Assembly: GCA_023079485.1 (NCBI GenBank)
Contig: CM041115.1
Location: 24,790,505 to 24,854,504, forward strand
Direction: 5' to 3'
Length of the DNA: 64,000 nt
Origin: Archilochus colubris
Lineage: Eukaryota > Chordata > Aves > Apodiformes > Trochilidae
Shown: positions 49,369 through 58,825 of the stretch, in pieces
Numbering within the stretch: the stretch's first letter is position 1
Layout of the letters: each line of letters begins with the position of its first letter
Translations under genes and position numbers: made by a program
The notes under the pieces: generated by a model
Database searches by the model: none
What the model was told of the DNA's origin: nothing
The model's input: the letters and a program-made list of their open reading frames with translations, nothing else

Positions 49369-49767
49369 TTACTGAAATATTGCACTTCTGAAAATATTTT
49401 TTCGAAAGGTTGAGGTTGAACTGTTCCTTGAGCTAGGGGGTAAAGATGCCATGGTGGATGCCACCATGGCAGCTGCCGCTCCATCAGACCTTAATTGTTT
49501 CAAGGATTCCAAGATTGAGCTCCAGGTGGTTATCATCATCATAGCTGTCTGGTCTCTTTTTGTGGCAGCATCAAACAAAAGCTTCCCTGCCTCTTCCCAT
49601 GTTTCAGGTAAAAAGGCAATAGAGGAATCAGCATGCAAGCCATTATATTTAAGCCACATGAGTAGAAGCCGTACGGCATTCTCATCATATTACATCCCTC
49701 TTTTCTGAAGAATTTTGATAAAAACATTCAAAATAGACTTATCTGCAGTAAAGATTTGAGACCCCAT
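49369..49767 (-). pseudogene. gag: Endogenous retrovirus Gag (matrix-like) remnant, one in-frame stop
   Basis: On the minus strand an ATG at 49767 opens a frame beginning Met-Gly, as needed for myristoylation of a matrix protein. A TAA at 49690-49692 interrupts it after 25 residues. The same frame then stays open to a stop at 49369 (from the next Met at 49659, 96 codons). Composition and spacing suggest a class II (alpha/betaretrovirus-like) matrix domain: a short helical N-terminal segment, a tryptophan shortly after the stop, an ETWEEAGKLL segment, a second TTW tryptophan and an alanine-rich run. The assignment rests mainly on context, since an LTR and primer-binding site lie directly upstream in the right order. 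No capsid, protease or pol is seen, so the copy is a 5' remnant. No joined or repaired sequence is given here. Confidence 0.6.
49447..49471. repeat. 11-bp perfect inverted repeat, 3-nt loop
   Basis: Arms TGCCATGGTGG (49447-49457) and CCACCATGGCA (49461-49471) are exact complements around ATG. The repeat lies in the alanine-rich part of the Gag-like frame. Confidence 0.92.
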
Positions 49768-49906
49768 AATAAAAGTTCTCTGCTTCTCACTTCCAGGACT
49801 GAGGGGTAAAAGCTTTTTGCTCTGGAGGTAGGCTCTATTCCCAGGCTTCTGCTGAATTCCACTTGTTATTCGTTCAGGAGAGTGCCACAGTTCTCCACAG
49901 TCCCGA

Positions 49907-49924
49907 ATCCCGTTGGGGTCACCA
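49907..49924 (-). other. Retroviral primer-binding site, tRNA-Trp-like
   Basis: On the minus strand TGGTGACCCCAACGGGAT matches 16 of 18 positions of the sequence complementary to the 3' end of tRNA-Trp, the primer used by avian alpharetroviruses. It sits two bases after the putative LTR end (TTGCA then AA) and about 140 nt upstream of the Gag-like ATG. Order and spacing are those of a provirus 5' end. Confidence 0.75.
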
Positions 49925-49926
49925 TT

Positions 49927-50225
49927 TGCAATCGACAGGAACGGCTGACAATAAGGTGGCTGCAAGCAGCAGCAAAATTTTATCACCATCTACCTCTACT
50001 TACATCTTTTCCATAATTAACACGCACTTAACCTTTAATGTGATTGGTAGTCAGTGATGAGGTGAAGCAAGCTTTCATTCATTGGTTACAACACTTTCCT
50101 TTGCTGGCTGCATATGTGCTGCTTCTCACTTGAGAAGTTGCCTGTTCCACACCCTTCTTCCTTAGATTTGTTTACCTTCTTTGGCTCAAGGGCAGAGTGC
50201 TGCCTCTGCAAGGTCAAACCCTTCA
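49927..50225 (-). mobile_element. 5' LTR of the tRNA-Trp-type endogenous retrovirus, minus strand
   Basis: Inferred LTR of about 300 bp upstream of the primer-binding site. Its 3' edge (CA at 49927) is fixed by the primer-binding site. Its 5' edge is a guess at a TG near 50225, just before CR1 sequence begins. Read on the minus strand it has two CCAAT boxes (50081-50085 and 50043-50047), a weak ATTAAAG in TATA position (about 50032-50038) and a GATAAAA polyadenylation-like site near 49977-49983. It shows no similarity by eye to the LTR pair at 35692 and 48067, so it is a different family. The 3' LTR was not found. Confidence 0.55.
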
Positions 50226-50239
50226 TAGCCTCAGGCAGG

Positions 50240-50685
50240 ATTTGCTACACTGGTCAGAGAATGGATTGAGAATAGTCCTGAGGAAAAAGACTTGGGGGAT
50301 GAAAAGCTCAGTATGAGCTGTCGATGTGCAGCTGCAGCCCAGAAGGCCAGCTGTATCTTGGGCTGCTTCAGAAGTTTGTCCAGCAGGTCCAGAAAGGTGA
50401 TTCTGTTCCTCCACTGTCCTGAGACCTCACCTGGAATACTGTGTCCAGCTCTGGGCCCCCCAGCACAAGAAGGTCTCGCTGTTGAAGCGAGACCAGGGGA
50501 GTGCCACAAAGATCAGAGAGCTGGAGCGTAACTCCTGTGAGGACAGGCTGAGAGAGCTGGGTTTGTTCAGCCAGGAGAGCATTCCAGGGAGACATTACAT
50601 CAGCATTCCAGCACCTGAAGGGGCAACAGGAAAGATGGGGAGGGACTTTTAGCAAGGGCATGTAGGGTTAGGATGAAAAGAAGTG
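50240..50685 (+). mobile_element. CR1: CR1 LINE fragment, plus strand, both ends missing
   Basis: Plus-strand CR1 from the polymerase C-terminal region (GAGGAAAAAGACTTGGGGG, then CTGTCCTGAGACCTCACCTGGAATACTGTGTCC, CTCTGGGCCCCCCAGCAC, GACAGGCTGAGAGAGCTGGG) to ACCTGAAGGGGCAACAGGAAAG and GGACTTTTAGCAAGGGCATGTAG. The 3' UTR and terminal repeat are absent. The copy starts right after the retroviral LTR, so the retrovirus may have inserted at or into it. Confidence 0.88.
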
Positions 50686-53459
50686 TGTGACATGATCCGT
50701 GTACATAAATAAAAACGGTGAGCAAAACATGGTTTTGGAACAATCATTAAGGTCTTCCAAAAAAGTACAGAGAAACAGATTAAGTCTGTGTTTTCAGGCG
50801 ATATTCAGGTGCTTCTGTAAAATTAACATTATATATAAACACAAATCAGTGTTCAACTGCCAGATGGTTAATGAATGCCGGCAGACAACTTCCATAATTC
50901 ACAGTAATGAGTATGGTAATGAGCCTGCAGTATAAACTGAACAGCCGAGTGAGAGAGCCCCTACTTGAACTAGAAAAGCATTTGGAGTGTTTTATATATT
51001 AAAAATGCTTTTCCACAATTGTTTTTTCACAACAAAGACAGGGAATGTAAGTAATAGATTTGGCTAAGCTGTCCTCAAAGGTTCTCACAAATACCTTAAC
51101 TAAATTTAATCACCGTTAATAACAAGCAACTAGAACTGAAGTTACAGAAATTTAGGCATGACATTAGTTCCAGTGATGCATCCAATAATTGACAGCTTTT
51201 CTATTCCAGCATTTTCTGTTTTCATTGGCCTAGTTAGTGGCAATGCAGACTCCTACTGCTTTTTTGATGCTTCATTCTTATGAGTGCTAGGTTTCATGCA
51301 ATCATGACAGCAGCACATATAGTACTATCTTGAGATAATGAACTGATGTAATGCTCTGCTTGTATGTGCAGCTACAAGATGTTACCTGCAGATTAGTCCT
51401 CAGTTGGAACAAACCATTCTCACCATGACCTCAGTATAGTTACACTTTAAATAATAAAAAATTTGAATTTTTTTCTCTGTTACTGGCAGTGACCAGTCTG
51501 GATCGTAGTCTGTCTCTCAGGATACTTTGGACATGGTTAGGTGAAAGGTGATGCTAAAACAAAGTTATGGGGTAAGAAAAGCAAAGTCCTGGGGCTCTAC
51601 GTGAAAACTGATTACTTGAGAAGGTGGTTCCACTTCTTCCATTCCCAGGTGGTCTCTGCTGGGAACTCTACTCTTCAGTTGTCAAAATGCGGTTTCCCTT
51701 GCTTAGACACATGCTTTTGTCCTCAAACCATGCCTCAACAACTGCTTTTATCTTTACAGCAGATGGCTTCACCTTGACCCTTTTTTGTCAGCATTTTAGC
51801 CTCAAATGCTTGTGTAACCTGACACATCTGTTTTGCTTTTCCTTTGGAGAAGCTAAACTGCAATAAAACAGTTGTCTTCAGGATTTTAATGTCTGTTTTA
51901 TCAGTATTCACATTGTCATTTTCTCAATACCTCATGCAGGGTACCTCTTTTCTTAAAGACAAAGCACAATATGCTGGCATTTTTATCAATGTACATCAAC
52001 ATGTTAATAAATAGGCTCAGCAAATCTATACTGCTACCAGTTCTGACACCATTATTTTCAACCCGTTTCGTAGAATCATAGATTTATTCCTGGAATAGCT
52101 AGAGAGAAGTTAGAATTTTATTTTAAAAGTCCAGAGGCCTTGTCTTTGAGCCATGGAAATGTAGACTTAAGTGCAAAATTTTCAGTGGATTCAATAACCC
52201 TTTTATCGTTGATTGTAATTCTTAATTTTTCATCAAAATTCTTTCCCTACATAATCTTGATTTCTTAAAGCCATTGAAGTTTCTGTGATTAATCAGTTAA
52301 TCGTTTTCATACCAACAACTTGTAAGTTTTCAGAGTCTACTTGGTCACTTCCTTACACTTTGTACAGCCATCATTCAGCTGAAGCCTGCTGATTATTCTG
52401 AAGTCTGCAGATTTTTATGCAGTCTGGGCTGGTGAGAAATATGCTTGACACCGTTTTACTACAAGCCAATTTGAAAATGAAACTGCTGTTGAAAACAGAC
52501 TAGTGTCACTCTGGTCTTTCCAACAGCTCTGTAATCTGCCATTTTTTACTATTCTGTGTCCTCCTTAGTACCCTTCTGTCTTGTCAGACAAGATGACAGT
52601 GCATTGTCAATAGAGAGCAGTTTAAAAGATGCCTATATAAAAACACAGCATCTCAGCAAAGTGGGTACTCTCAGAGTAAGGGCTATATATTCCCTTTGGA
52701 TTTCAGGGTGAAATCAGGGTGAAAAGATTTTGCTTTCTTAGCCTTACACCTCACATTAGACCCCTAGACAAAAGCTTTATCTTTTTTTAAGGTAGTGCCA
52801 AAGTAAAAACAGTAGAAAGATGGGCTTTGTGCAACACCTTGTCTTTAGTCACACTGTTCTTCCATTTCCTTTTCCCCTTTCATTGTTATTATTAGGCACT
52901 TCAGGAGTCTGTTTCTTTGTCTGCTTCATTAATCTTTTCCTTGTGTTTCATATCCTATTTCAGTCATTCCTATGCATTATTGCATGCTCTGTGTATTTGC
53001 TTGTTCTGCACAGCATGCCTTCCATTACCCAGCTTGTTCTCCTTTTGTTTCAAGCCATGTGGTTTCCCTGGATTCCTTTCTGGATGTTCGTTGTCTTCTT
53101 GTTTCTCAGTATTTCTACAGGAGTCATTTCATTTTGGCTTTTGATTCCATTATTTAGGTTTGGTAATATTTTAGATGCAATTCTTCACAAAATTATCATA
53201 GTTGGACTTCAAAACTAGATATGACACAGCAATTTGGAATATTAGTAGTGAGAATTCAAGCATTTTTTGATGGGGAGAGGGTATTACTGTGCCAGTGTTA
53301 TTAACAGACTTTGAAAATGCTTTTTCAGTATTTTATATGCACACACAATTAAGTAAGATAAATGAAAATTGATGACTGCAAGATTTTTGTGTAACCCAAA
53401 GAAAAATGCTAATTTTCTCTGGAAAGAATAATGATCTTTCCTTACTGTATGTGTCATTC

Positions 53460-53550
53460 TAACTTTTTCTTTTCCTTTTTCTCACTCCTCCTTTTCTTCC
53501 CTTTCAGCTTTCCTTTTTCTCCTCAGTGTTTCTCTTTCCCCCATTTCACT
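53460..53550. repeat. Polypyrimidine tract
   Basis: About 90 bp almost entirely of C and T (TTTTCTTTTCC, CTCCTCCTTTTC and similar units). Such tracts are common in introns and spacers; no exon with a fitting donor was seen after it. Confidence 0.7.
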
Positions 53551-54300
53551 TCTCATTAACTGTTACCACACTCTTGATACTCCACAGGTTTTTAACCCCT
53601 TTCTGGTTTTACTACAAGGACAAACCAAAAATTAATACATTCTGAAAGCATGGACATCTAGGACAACACCTTGAATCAGTATTTTCGGAACAGGATCGCT
53701 CAAATTCCTAACATTATGAACTGTGTTCAGCATAATTCTTCTTTTCAGTTATCTTTCAAATTGCCAAAACACACCTCTCCTGTTTTCTGGTGTACATGCT
53801 TTTTTCCATTTAATGTTAATTTGTTGCACTCTAATTCTAGTACAGAACTAATGTAAAACTACTGCTACCAAAGCCTTTGCCTAACATATTTGATATATAC
53901 AGGATATGATACTTTCTAAAATCTAAGGTACAAAAGTTTAAAGAAATAGAATTGAACTCCTGGGATAAAATATTAATGGCACTGCTACTGTTGTTACTAT
54001 GGTTGTGTAATGAGCTTGGTAGTCCTGGTAATACTGAGCTCCATGTAAATACAAAGCAAAGAAACTTCCTTTGTTTTGAAGAGTTTGTTATGTTTTCATT
54101 TCATTCAGGCATACATACTCCACAATAAAGTTAAATGAAGTTTATATAGTCAAGATGCTTTATAAATAAATAATGTCCACACTGAATTACTCCAGAAATG
54201 TAATATTAAAATGCAAATTCAATGGGATTTATTATCTCTTAACAGGATTTTAGTCTCTCAAGGGGATTTAGACACTCTTGAAATTCAAGCTTTGTGATTA

Positions 54301-54330
54301 TAAAATCATATTTTATAAAATCATATTTTA
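54301..54330. repeat. 15-bp perfect tandem duplication
   Basis: TAAAATCATATTTTA occurs twice head to tail, followed by a partial third unit (TTAAAT). Confidence 0.92.
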
Positions 54331-56771
54331 TTAAATATCTTTCAGTTATAATCTAAAATGAGCTATCATTATTTGCTTTTCAGTGTTATTTGTATAATTA
54401 ACTTGTTTCATTTGAAAGAAATCAGTGATTAGCTATTCTTCACTGCCTTCCCAAATATTCTGACATACTTTGATTAAACACATTTTTTCTTTTCATTCCA
54501 GGGATATTTTTCTGAGACCTATGCCTGTGAGAATGGGATAGGATGTCAGCACAACTGTCTCATAAAGACAGTGTCTTCTTGAAGAACATTAATTATGTAA
54601 TATGTAATTTAAAACACTTAAAATTAATTGTGAAGGACAAGGGAAAATTAAAAATGAAGGAAGAATCACTCATCAAGCATTTTTTTTTTTAGCTTTGGCA
54701 TATTGCTCACATAAACACACACACACACCCCTTGTTGAGTTTTGCTTTGCTGAAAAATGTAATGAATTATCTTCATGGCACATTTTGATGCATATTGTTC
54801 CATATGATCGGTTGATGTTATTTCAGTTTTTATATTGTCTAAGACTTAACTAATGGCTGCAATTCCAATAAAGGCTAACACCGTAGGTATGGAAATAAAT
54901 TTCTCAAGTCTTTCCAGTTTAAGCTTGTTACCAGAACGAAATACAATTATTAGTCTATGAATAATTATTAATAACCTTGAGTATAAAATTTAAACCAATT
55001 TGGATAAACCCTAGTGAAACAAAACTTCTGTCTCCCCACTTGTTATTCTAGAGTTCATTCACGTAAGAGATTATTTCTGTTATCATCTATTTATTCAAGT
55101 AAATTTCAGAGCAGAACTAGGAGTTCTGTAAATCTGGTACACAGCAAACACATTAATATTAAACAGGATGCTATTTTATCAAAAAATTTTTGATGTACGT
55201 CACATTCTTTGTCAAACTACTCTGAAAGGTGTCATACACATTGTTTTCAGATAGATGACCTTCAGAAAACCAGGTTACAGAAATCCAGACTTAGTATCTA
55301 AGACAGGAATGACTAAGTGCATACCAGCACACAAGTTGAAACATAGAATTAGGCTTGTCAAGTCAAATAGTTCAGTGGCTACAGTTTAGTTCATTAATGT
55401 ATATCTGCTAGGAGGCAAATTCTCTTGTAAGTGTTGCATGGAGTTCTAAGTCTGAATCAACCAAAATATTGTTACTGTCTCCCATAACAACATAATTTCT
55501 GGGGTTTCTGATGGCTATAATTCTTGTTTATGTGGTGGGCATCATTAGTTTTATGATACGGACAGGACATTTACAGAAATCAACAACAGAAATACATCAG
55601 CAGGATATATGAAGAGGAGGAACAAGAAAATTTTTTAAGTATCCATCTTTTAGTAATTTCCTCTGAGCAATAGGCATGTAGGCTGTAGATTCAAGGCTTC
55701 ATATCAGAGGAAAAGAAAATCCTTACTGAAATCTGTAGTTCACATTGCCCTGGCACCGAAGTATTCTTAGAAGATGCTTGCCTCCCATTTTCTATTCCCT
55801 GTCACTTGAAATCAGTGCTTTAGTCTTTTCAGAGCACTGAGTGCAATATAAACAAAAAGACTGCAGTTTTTTGGGTTTGATTTGCTTTTTTGCTTTTTTA
55901 TTAGTTCTTTAAAGTCTTTTACATCACATGACTTAAGTAACAACACTATTTGCTTACTAAGCTACAAGGTACAACAAACAGTTTATAGACAGTCCATGAT
56001 TCTTTCAATGAAAAGTCAAAATGACTTGTGTATTTCCTTGCTCATTAGTACCAATTTTAAACCCGTCATGGGATTATTATGTGACATTTTTGTGCTATTC
56101 TAGGTTGTTCTTCTCAGTGATGCACACCCAGTAGTTTGATTTAAATAGATCTTAAAAGTTAGAAGTGCTGTGGCCTGGTATTGGTTACAGGGAAGCATCC
56201 ATCACCTTAATTGTTTTAAGATACTAATTTGTGTAAAAGTGATGGGTATGTTTGGCAAGGAAAAGCATATGACAGTAATCCTCAAGCAGACGGGGAAGGT
56301 GAAAGATTTTTCCAAAACAAAATGCAATTTGCCATATCAAATCACTGAATCTATGCATATCTGCAATGTGTTAAGCACTAAATGTGGTCACAATAAAGAT
56401 AAATACTCCATATATGGGAAAAGCAAGTTTGTCCAGATGCTGCAAAGCTATCTTAACTTGTAGCTCCTTTAAACCAAGAACAAAGCAAATTGTCTGCAAC
56501 CATAGCTACTAGTTGAAATGTCAAACTTCTCTATTAAACGTGCTACTGAAGCGGCAGCAGGTGACAGGCAATCCGAGTGTAGAAACTAAACAGATAATGG
56601 AAATTCCAAGAGAGATCCCTTGCAACAATTGAGGAAAGCCAAAGGTGAAAAGAAATGCTACAGTCACCTGGGTGCAAACGTTTGCAAATATTTCAATTAC
56701 ATTCTGCTGTGAGCAATGCAAATTCAGTGTTATCTTCATCATCTTCCTGTGTGCCTGCATATAGGGCTTTT

Positions 56772-56848
56772 CACAGAATCACAGAATGTTAGGGGTTGGA
56801 AGGGATTTCAGGAGATCATCAAGTACAACCTGCCTGCCTGGGCAGTCT
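56772..56848 (-). mobile_element. CR1: CR1 LINE 3' tip, minus strand
   Basis: Only the last ~75 bp of a CR1 in reverse: CACAGAATCACAGAATGTT, then AGGGGTTGGAAGGGATTTC and AGATCATCAAGTACAACCTG, ending at GCCTGGGCAGTC. It is almost completely 5'-truncated or internally deleted. The 3' variant matches that at 36905. Confidence 0.88.
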
Positions 56849-57092
56849 AATGGGGCTCTTCATTACTCTGCCTCTATTACAGGAAATGCAGATTATAGTA
56901 ACAACACCCAGTGAAAATCTAGTCTGTTCAGAAAAATACTGGAAATGCAGCCAAGGATTCTTGGTTACTGCCTCACATCTAAATGCACTGAAAATCTACC
57001 ACCTACCCAGGTAAAGCAGACAGCTGTAAGACTCCTTTACTTAAAGTGATCCTGCAGCAACACATTCCTTTACAAGTTATCACCAGTGCCTT

Positions 57093-57365
57093 GTGGGCTT
57101 ACTGGCCAAGTGGCAAAAAATTATAATTTTAATTAATCGCACACCATTGTCAGATGGTTGTGGAGAGCATGCCCGTGGGAGGTGTGCCCAGGTAATGGAA
57201 TTCCTCTGCCTAGTAATGGAGTTCCAGGAGGAGGTAGGCAAGCTAAGGGCCATTAGGGAATGTGAGAGGGAAACAGATGCTTGGAGTCAAACCCTGCCTC
57301 ACAAGGTAGAAACACAGCAGGTGGAGAGAGCCCCTGCTACTAAAAACTCCCTGTTCTCTCTCTGA
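57093..57365 (+). pseudogene. CR1 ORF1 fragment, coiled-coil-like region
   Basis: A 90-codon frame. The segment EFQEEVGKLRAIRECERE has heptad-like spacing of leucine, valine and isoleucine among charged residues and resembles the coiled-coil part of avian CR1 ORF1 proteins. CR1 ORF1 is an RNA-binding accessory protein of the LINE. The first ~20 codons may be flanking sequence. The frame stops at 57363-57365, with ORF1-like coding resuming further down. Confidence 0.6.
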
Positions 57366-57540
57366 CTGACTCAATGTGACGCCCTAGAAGACAGGGGCAA
57401 TGGCAAGATGTTCCTTCCCAGCACAATAGGCAAAGCAAACACTACTGCCCAATAACTACACCTTCCCAGGTGCCACTAAGCAGCAGGTACAGTGCCTTGA
57501 AAGTGGGACAGGACAATGGTGAGAACAAAAATCTCCTGAC

Positions 57541-57732
57541 TTGCAGATGTCATCGAGGTGTAGCCAGACCCCCCTGCTCATCAAAATACCTGCATCAGAG
57601 AAAGAAAGATGGGTCCTTGCAGGGGACTTGATTCTGCACGGAGCAGAAACTCCAATATCTAGACCAGACCATAGGGAGGTTTGCTCCTTCCATGGTGCCA
57701 GGATCAAGGATGTACAAAAAAACCTCCTTTGA
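57541..57732 (+). pseudogene. CR1 ORF1 esterase-like fragment, catalytic Ser replaced
   Basis: A 63-codon frame with a WVLAGDLILHGAE segment and then REVCSFHGARIKDV. It resembles the start of the SGNH/esterase-like domain reported in CR1 ORF1 proteins, where a GDS motif holds the nucleophilic serine. Here residue 30 is Leu (codon TTG, 57628-57630) where Ser is expected, a change one C-to-T step from TCG. The frame runs a few codons across the deletion junction and ends at 57732. Confidence 0.6.
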
Positions 57733-58408
57733 CACTGTTTCCCATAGAATTCTTGTAGAAAAACTGGCTGCTCATGGCCTGGATGAGCATAGGATCTGTT
57801 GGGTCAAGCACTGGATGAAAGGGCCCAAAGAGTGGTAATCAATGGATTAAATCCAGCTGGCAGCAAGTTACAAGTGGCATTCCTCTGGGCTCAGTATTGG
57901 GACCATGTCTGTTTAACATCTTTATAGATGATCTTGATATGGACATAGAGTGTAAAATCAGTAATTCACAGACCATACTAAGTTAGGCAGGAGTGTTGAT
58001 CTACATGAGGATAGGGAGGCTCTACAGAGAGATTTGGATAGACTGGATAGATGGGCCAATGTCAGCAGTATGAGCTCCAACAAGGCCAGTGCCAGGTCCA
58101 GCAGTTCAGCCACAACAACCCCATGCAGCACTACTTGGGGAGGTGTGGCTGGAAAGCTGACAGGCAGAAAGGGACCCGGGGGTTCTAAATGACAAGTGGC
58201 CGAACATGAGCCAGCAGTGTGCCCCGGGGGCTAAGAAAGCCAAGGGCATCCTGGCCTGGATTAGAAATAGTGTGACCAGCAGAATAGGGAGGTGATTGTC
58301 CCCCTGTATGCAGTACTGGTAAGGCCACACCTTGAGTACTGTGTCCAGTTTTGGGCACCTCAGTATAACAGAGATACCAAAGTGCTGGAGTGAGTCTAGA
58401 GGAGGGCA

Positions 58409-58729
58409 ATGAAGCTGGTCAAGGGTCTGGAGAATAAATCTAATGAAGATGGAGTGGGTGAGCTGGGACTGTTCAGTTTGAGGAAGAGGAGGCTGAGGGG
58501 AGACCTCATTGCTCTCTATAACTACATCAAAGGACACTGTATAGAGAATGGTGCAGGTCTCTTCTCAGAGGTAATAGAACATGAGGGAATGGCTTCAAGC
58601 TGCAACAGGGTAGGTTTAGACTGTGATATTAGGAAAAAATTTTCACGGAAAGAGTGGTCAGACACTGGAGCAGGCTGCCCAGGGAGATGGTTTACTCACT
58701 GTCCCTGGATATGTTTGAAGGTCGTTTAG
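58409..58729 (+). pseudogene. CR1 polymerase C-terminal fragment
   Basis: A 106-codon frame with the [26 protein letters not shown] block and the [11 protein letters not shown] and GCPGRW segments at the end of the CR1 polymerase. The upstream RT palm is in broken frames, so this is a decayed remnant. Confidence 0.85.
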
Positions 58730-58825
58730 ATGTGGTGTTGGGAGGATATGGTTTTTAAGGGAGAACTCTGTAGAGTAAGGATGATGTTTTTTTCCAACCT
58801 GAAAGATTCTGTGATCCTATGATTA

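Larger units (their letters stand above)
50686..56771. other. Unique AT-rich DNA, no gene seen
   Basis: A 6-kb stretch with no recognised element. It holds a long hydrophobic chance frame (52820-53218), a polypyrimidine tract (about 53460-53550), a perfect 15-bp tandem duplication (54301-54330) and a short (AC)n at about 54714-54728. Confidence 0.6.
57093..58825 (+). mobile_element. CR1: CR1 LINE with ORF1 fused to RT by internal deletion, plus strand
   Basis: Unlike the other copies, this one carries sequence from the 5' half of a CR1. From about 57150 it encodes an ORF1 coiled-coil-like stretch, then at 57600-57715 an esterase-like ORF1 block. At about 57716-57728 it jumps, across a short A run, to the TTTGACACTGTTTCCCA block in the middle of RT. 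It then follows RT, thumb, LRELG-like and 3' UTR regions to GATTCTGTGATCCTATGATTATC near 58825. The ORF1 C-terminus, endonuclease and first half of RT are missing. The RT active-site box near 57968-57985 is destroyed. The intact 3' end and correct order fit one insertion that later lost its middle, or that was made from a deleted RNA. Confidence 0.82.

Noticed and set aside
48067..50225. The plus-strand LTR and the Gag remnant as parts of one provirus
   Set aside because: They lie in opposite orientations, and the LTR beside the primer-binding site is unlike the 48067 LTR, so they belong to different insertions.
52820..53218. 132-codon hydrophobic frame on the plus strand
   Set aside because: Sequence is T/C-rich, so any frame gives Phe/Leu/Ser-rich chains. 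Overlapping frames are open too, there is no family resemblance, and no splice or promoter context supports it.
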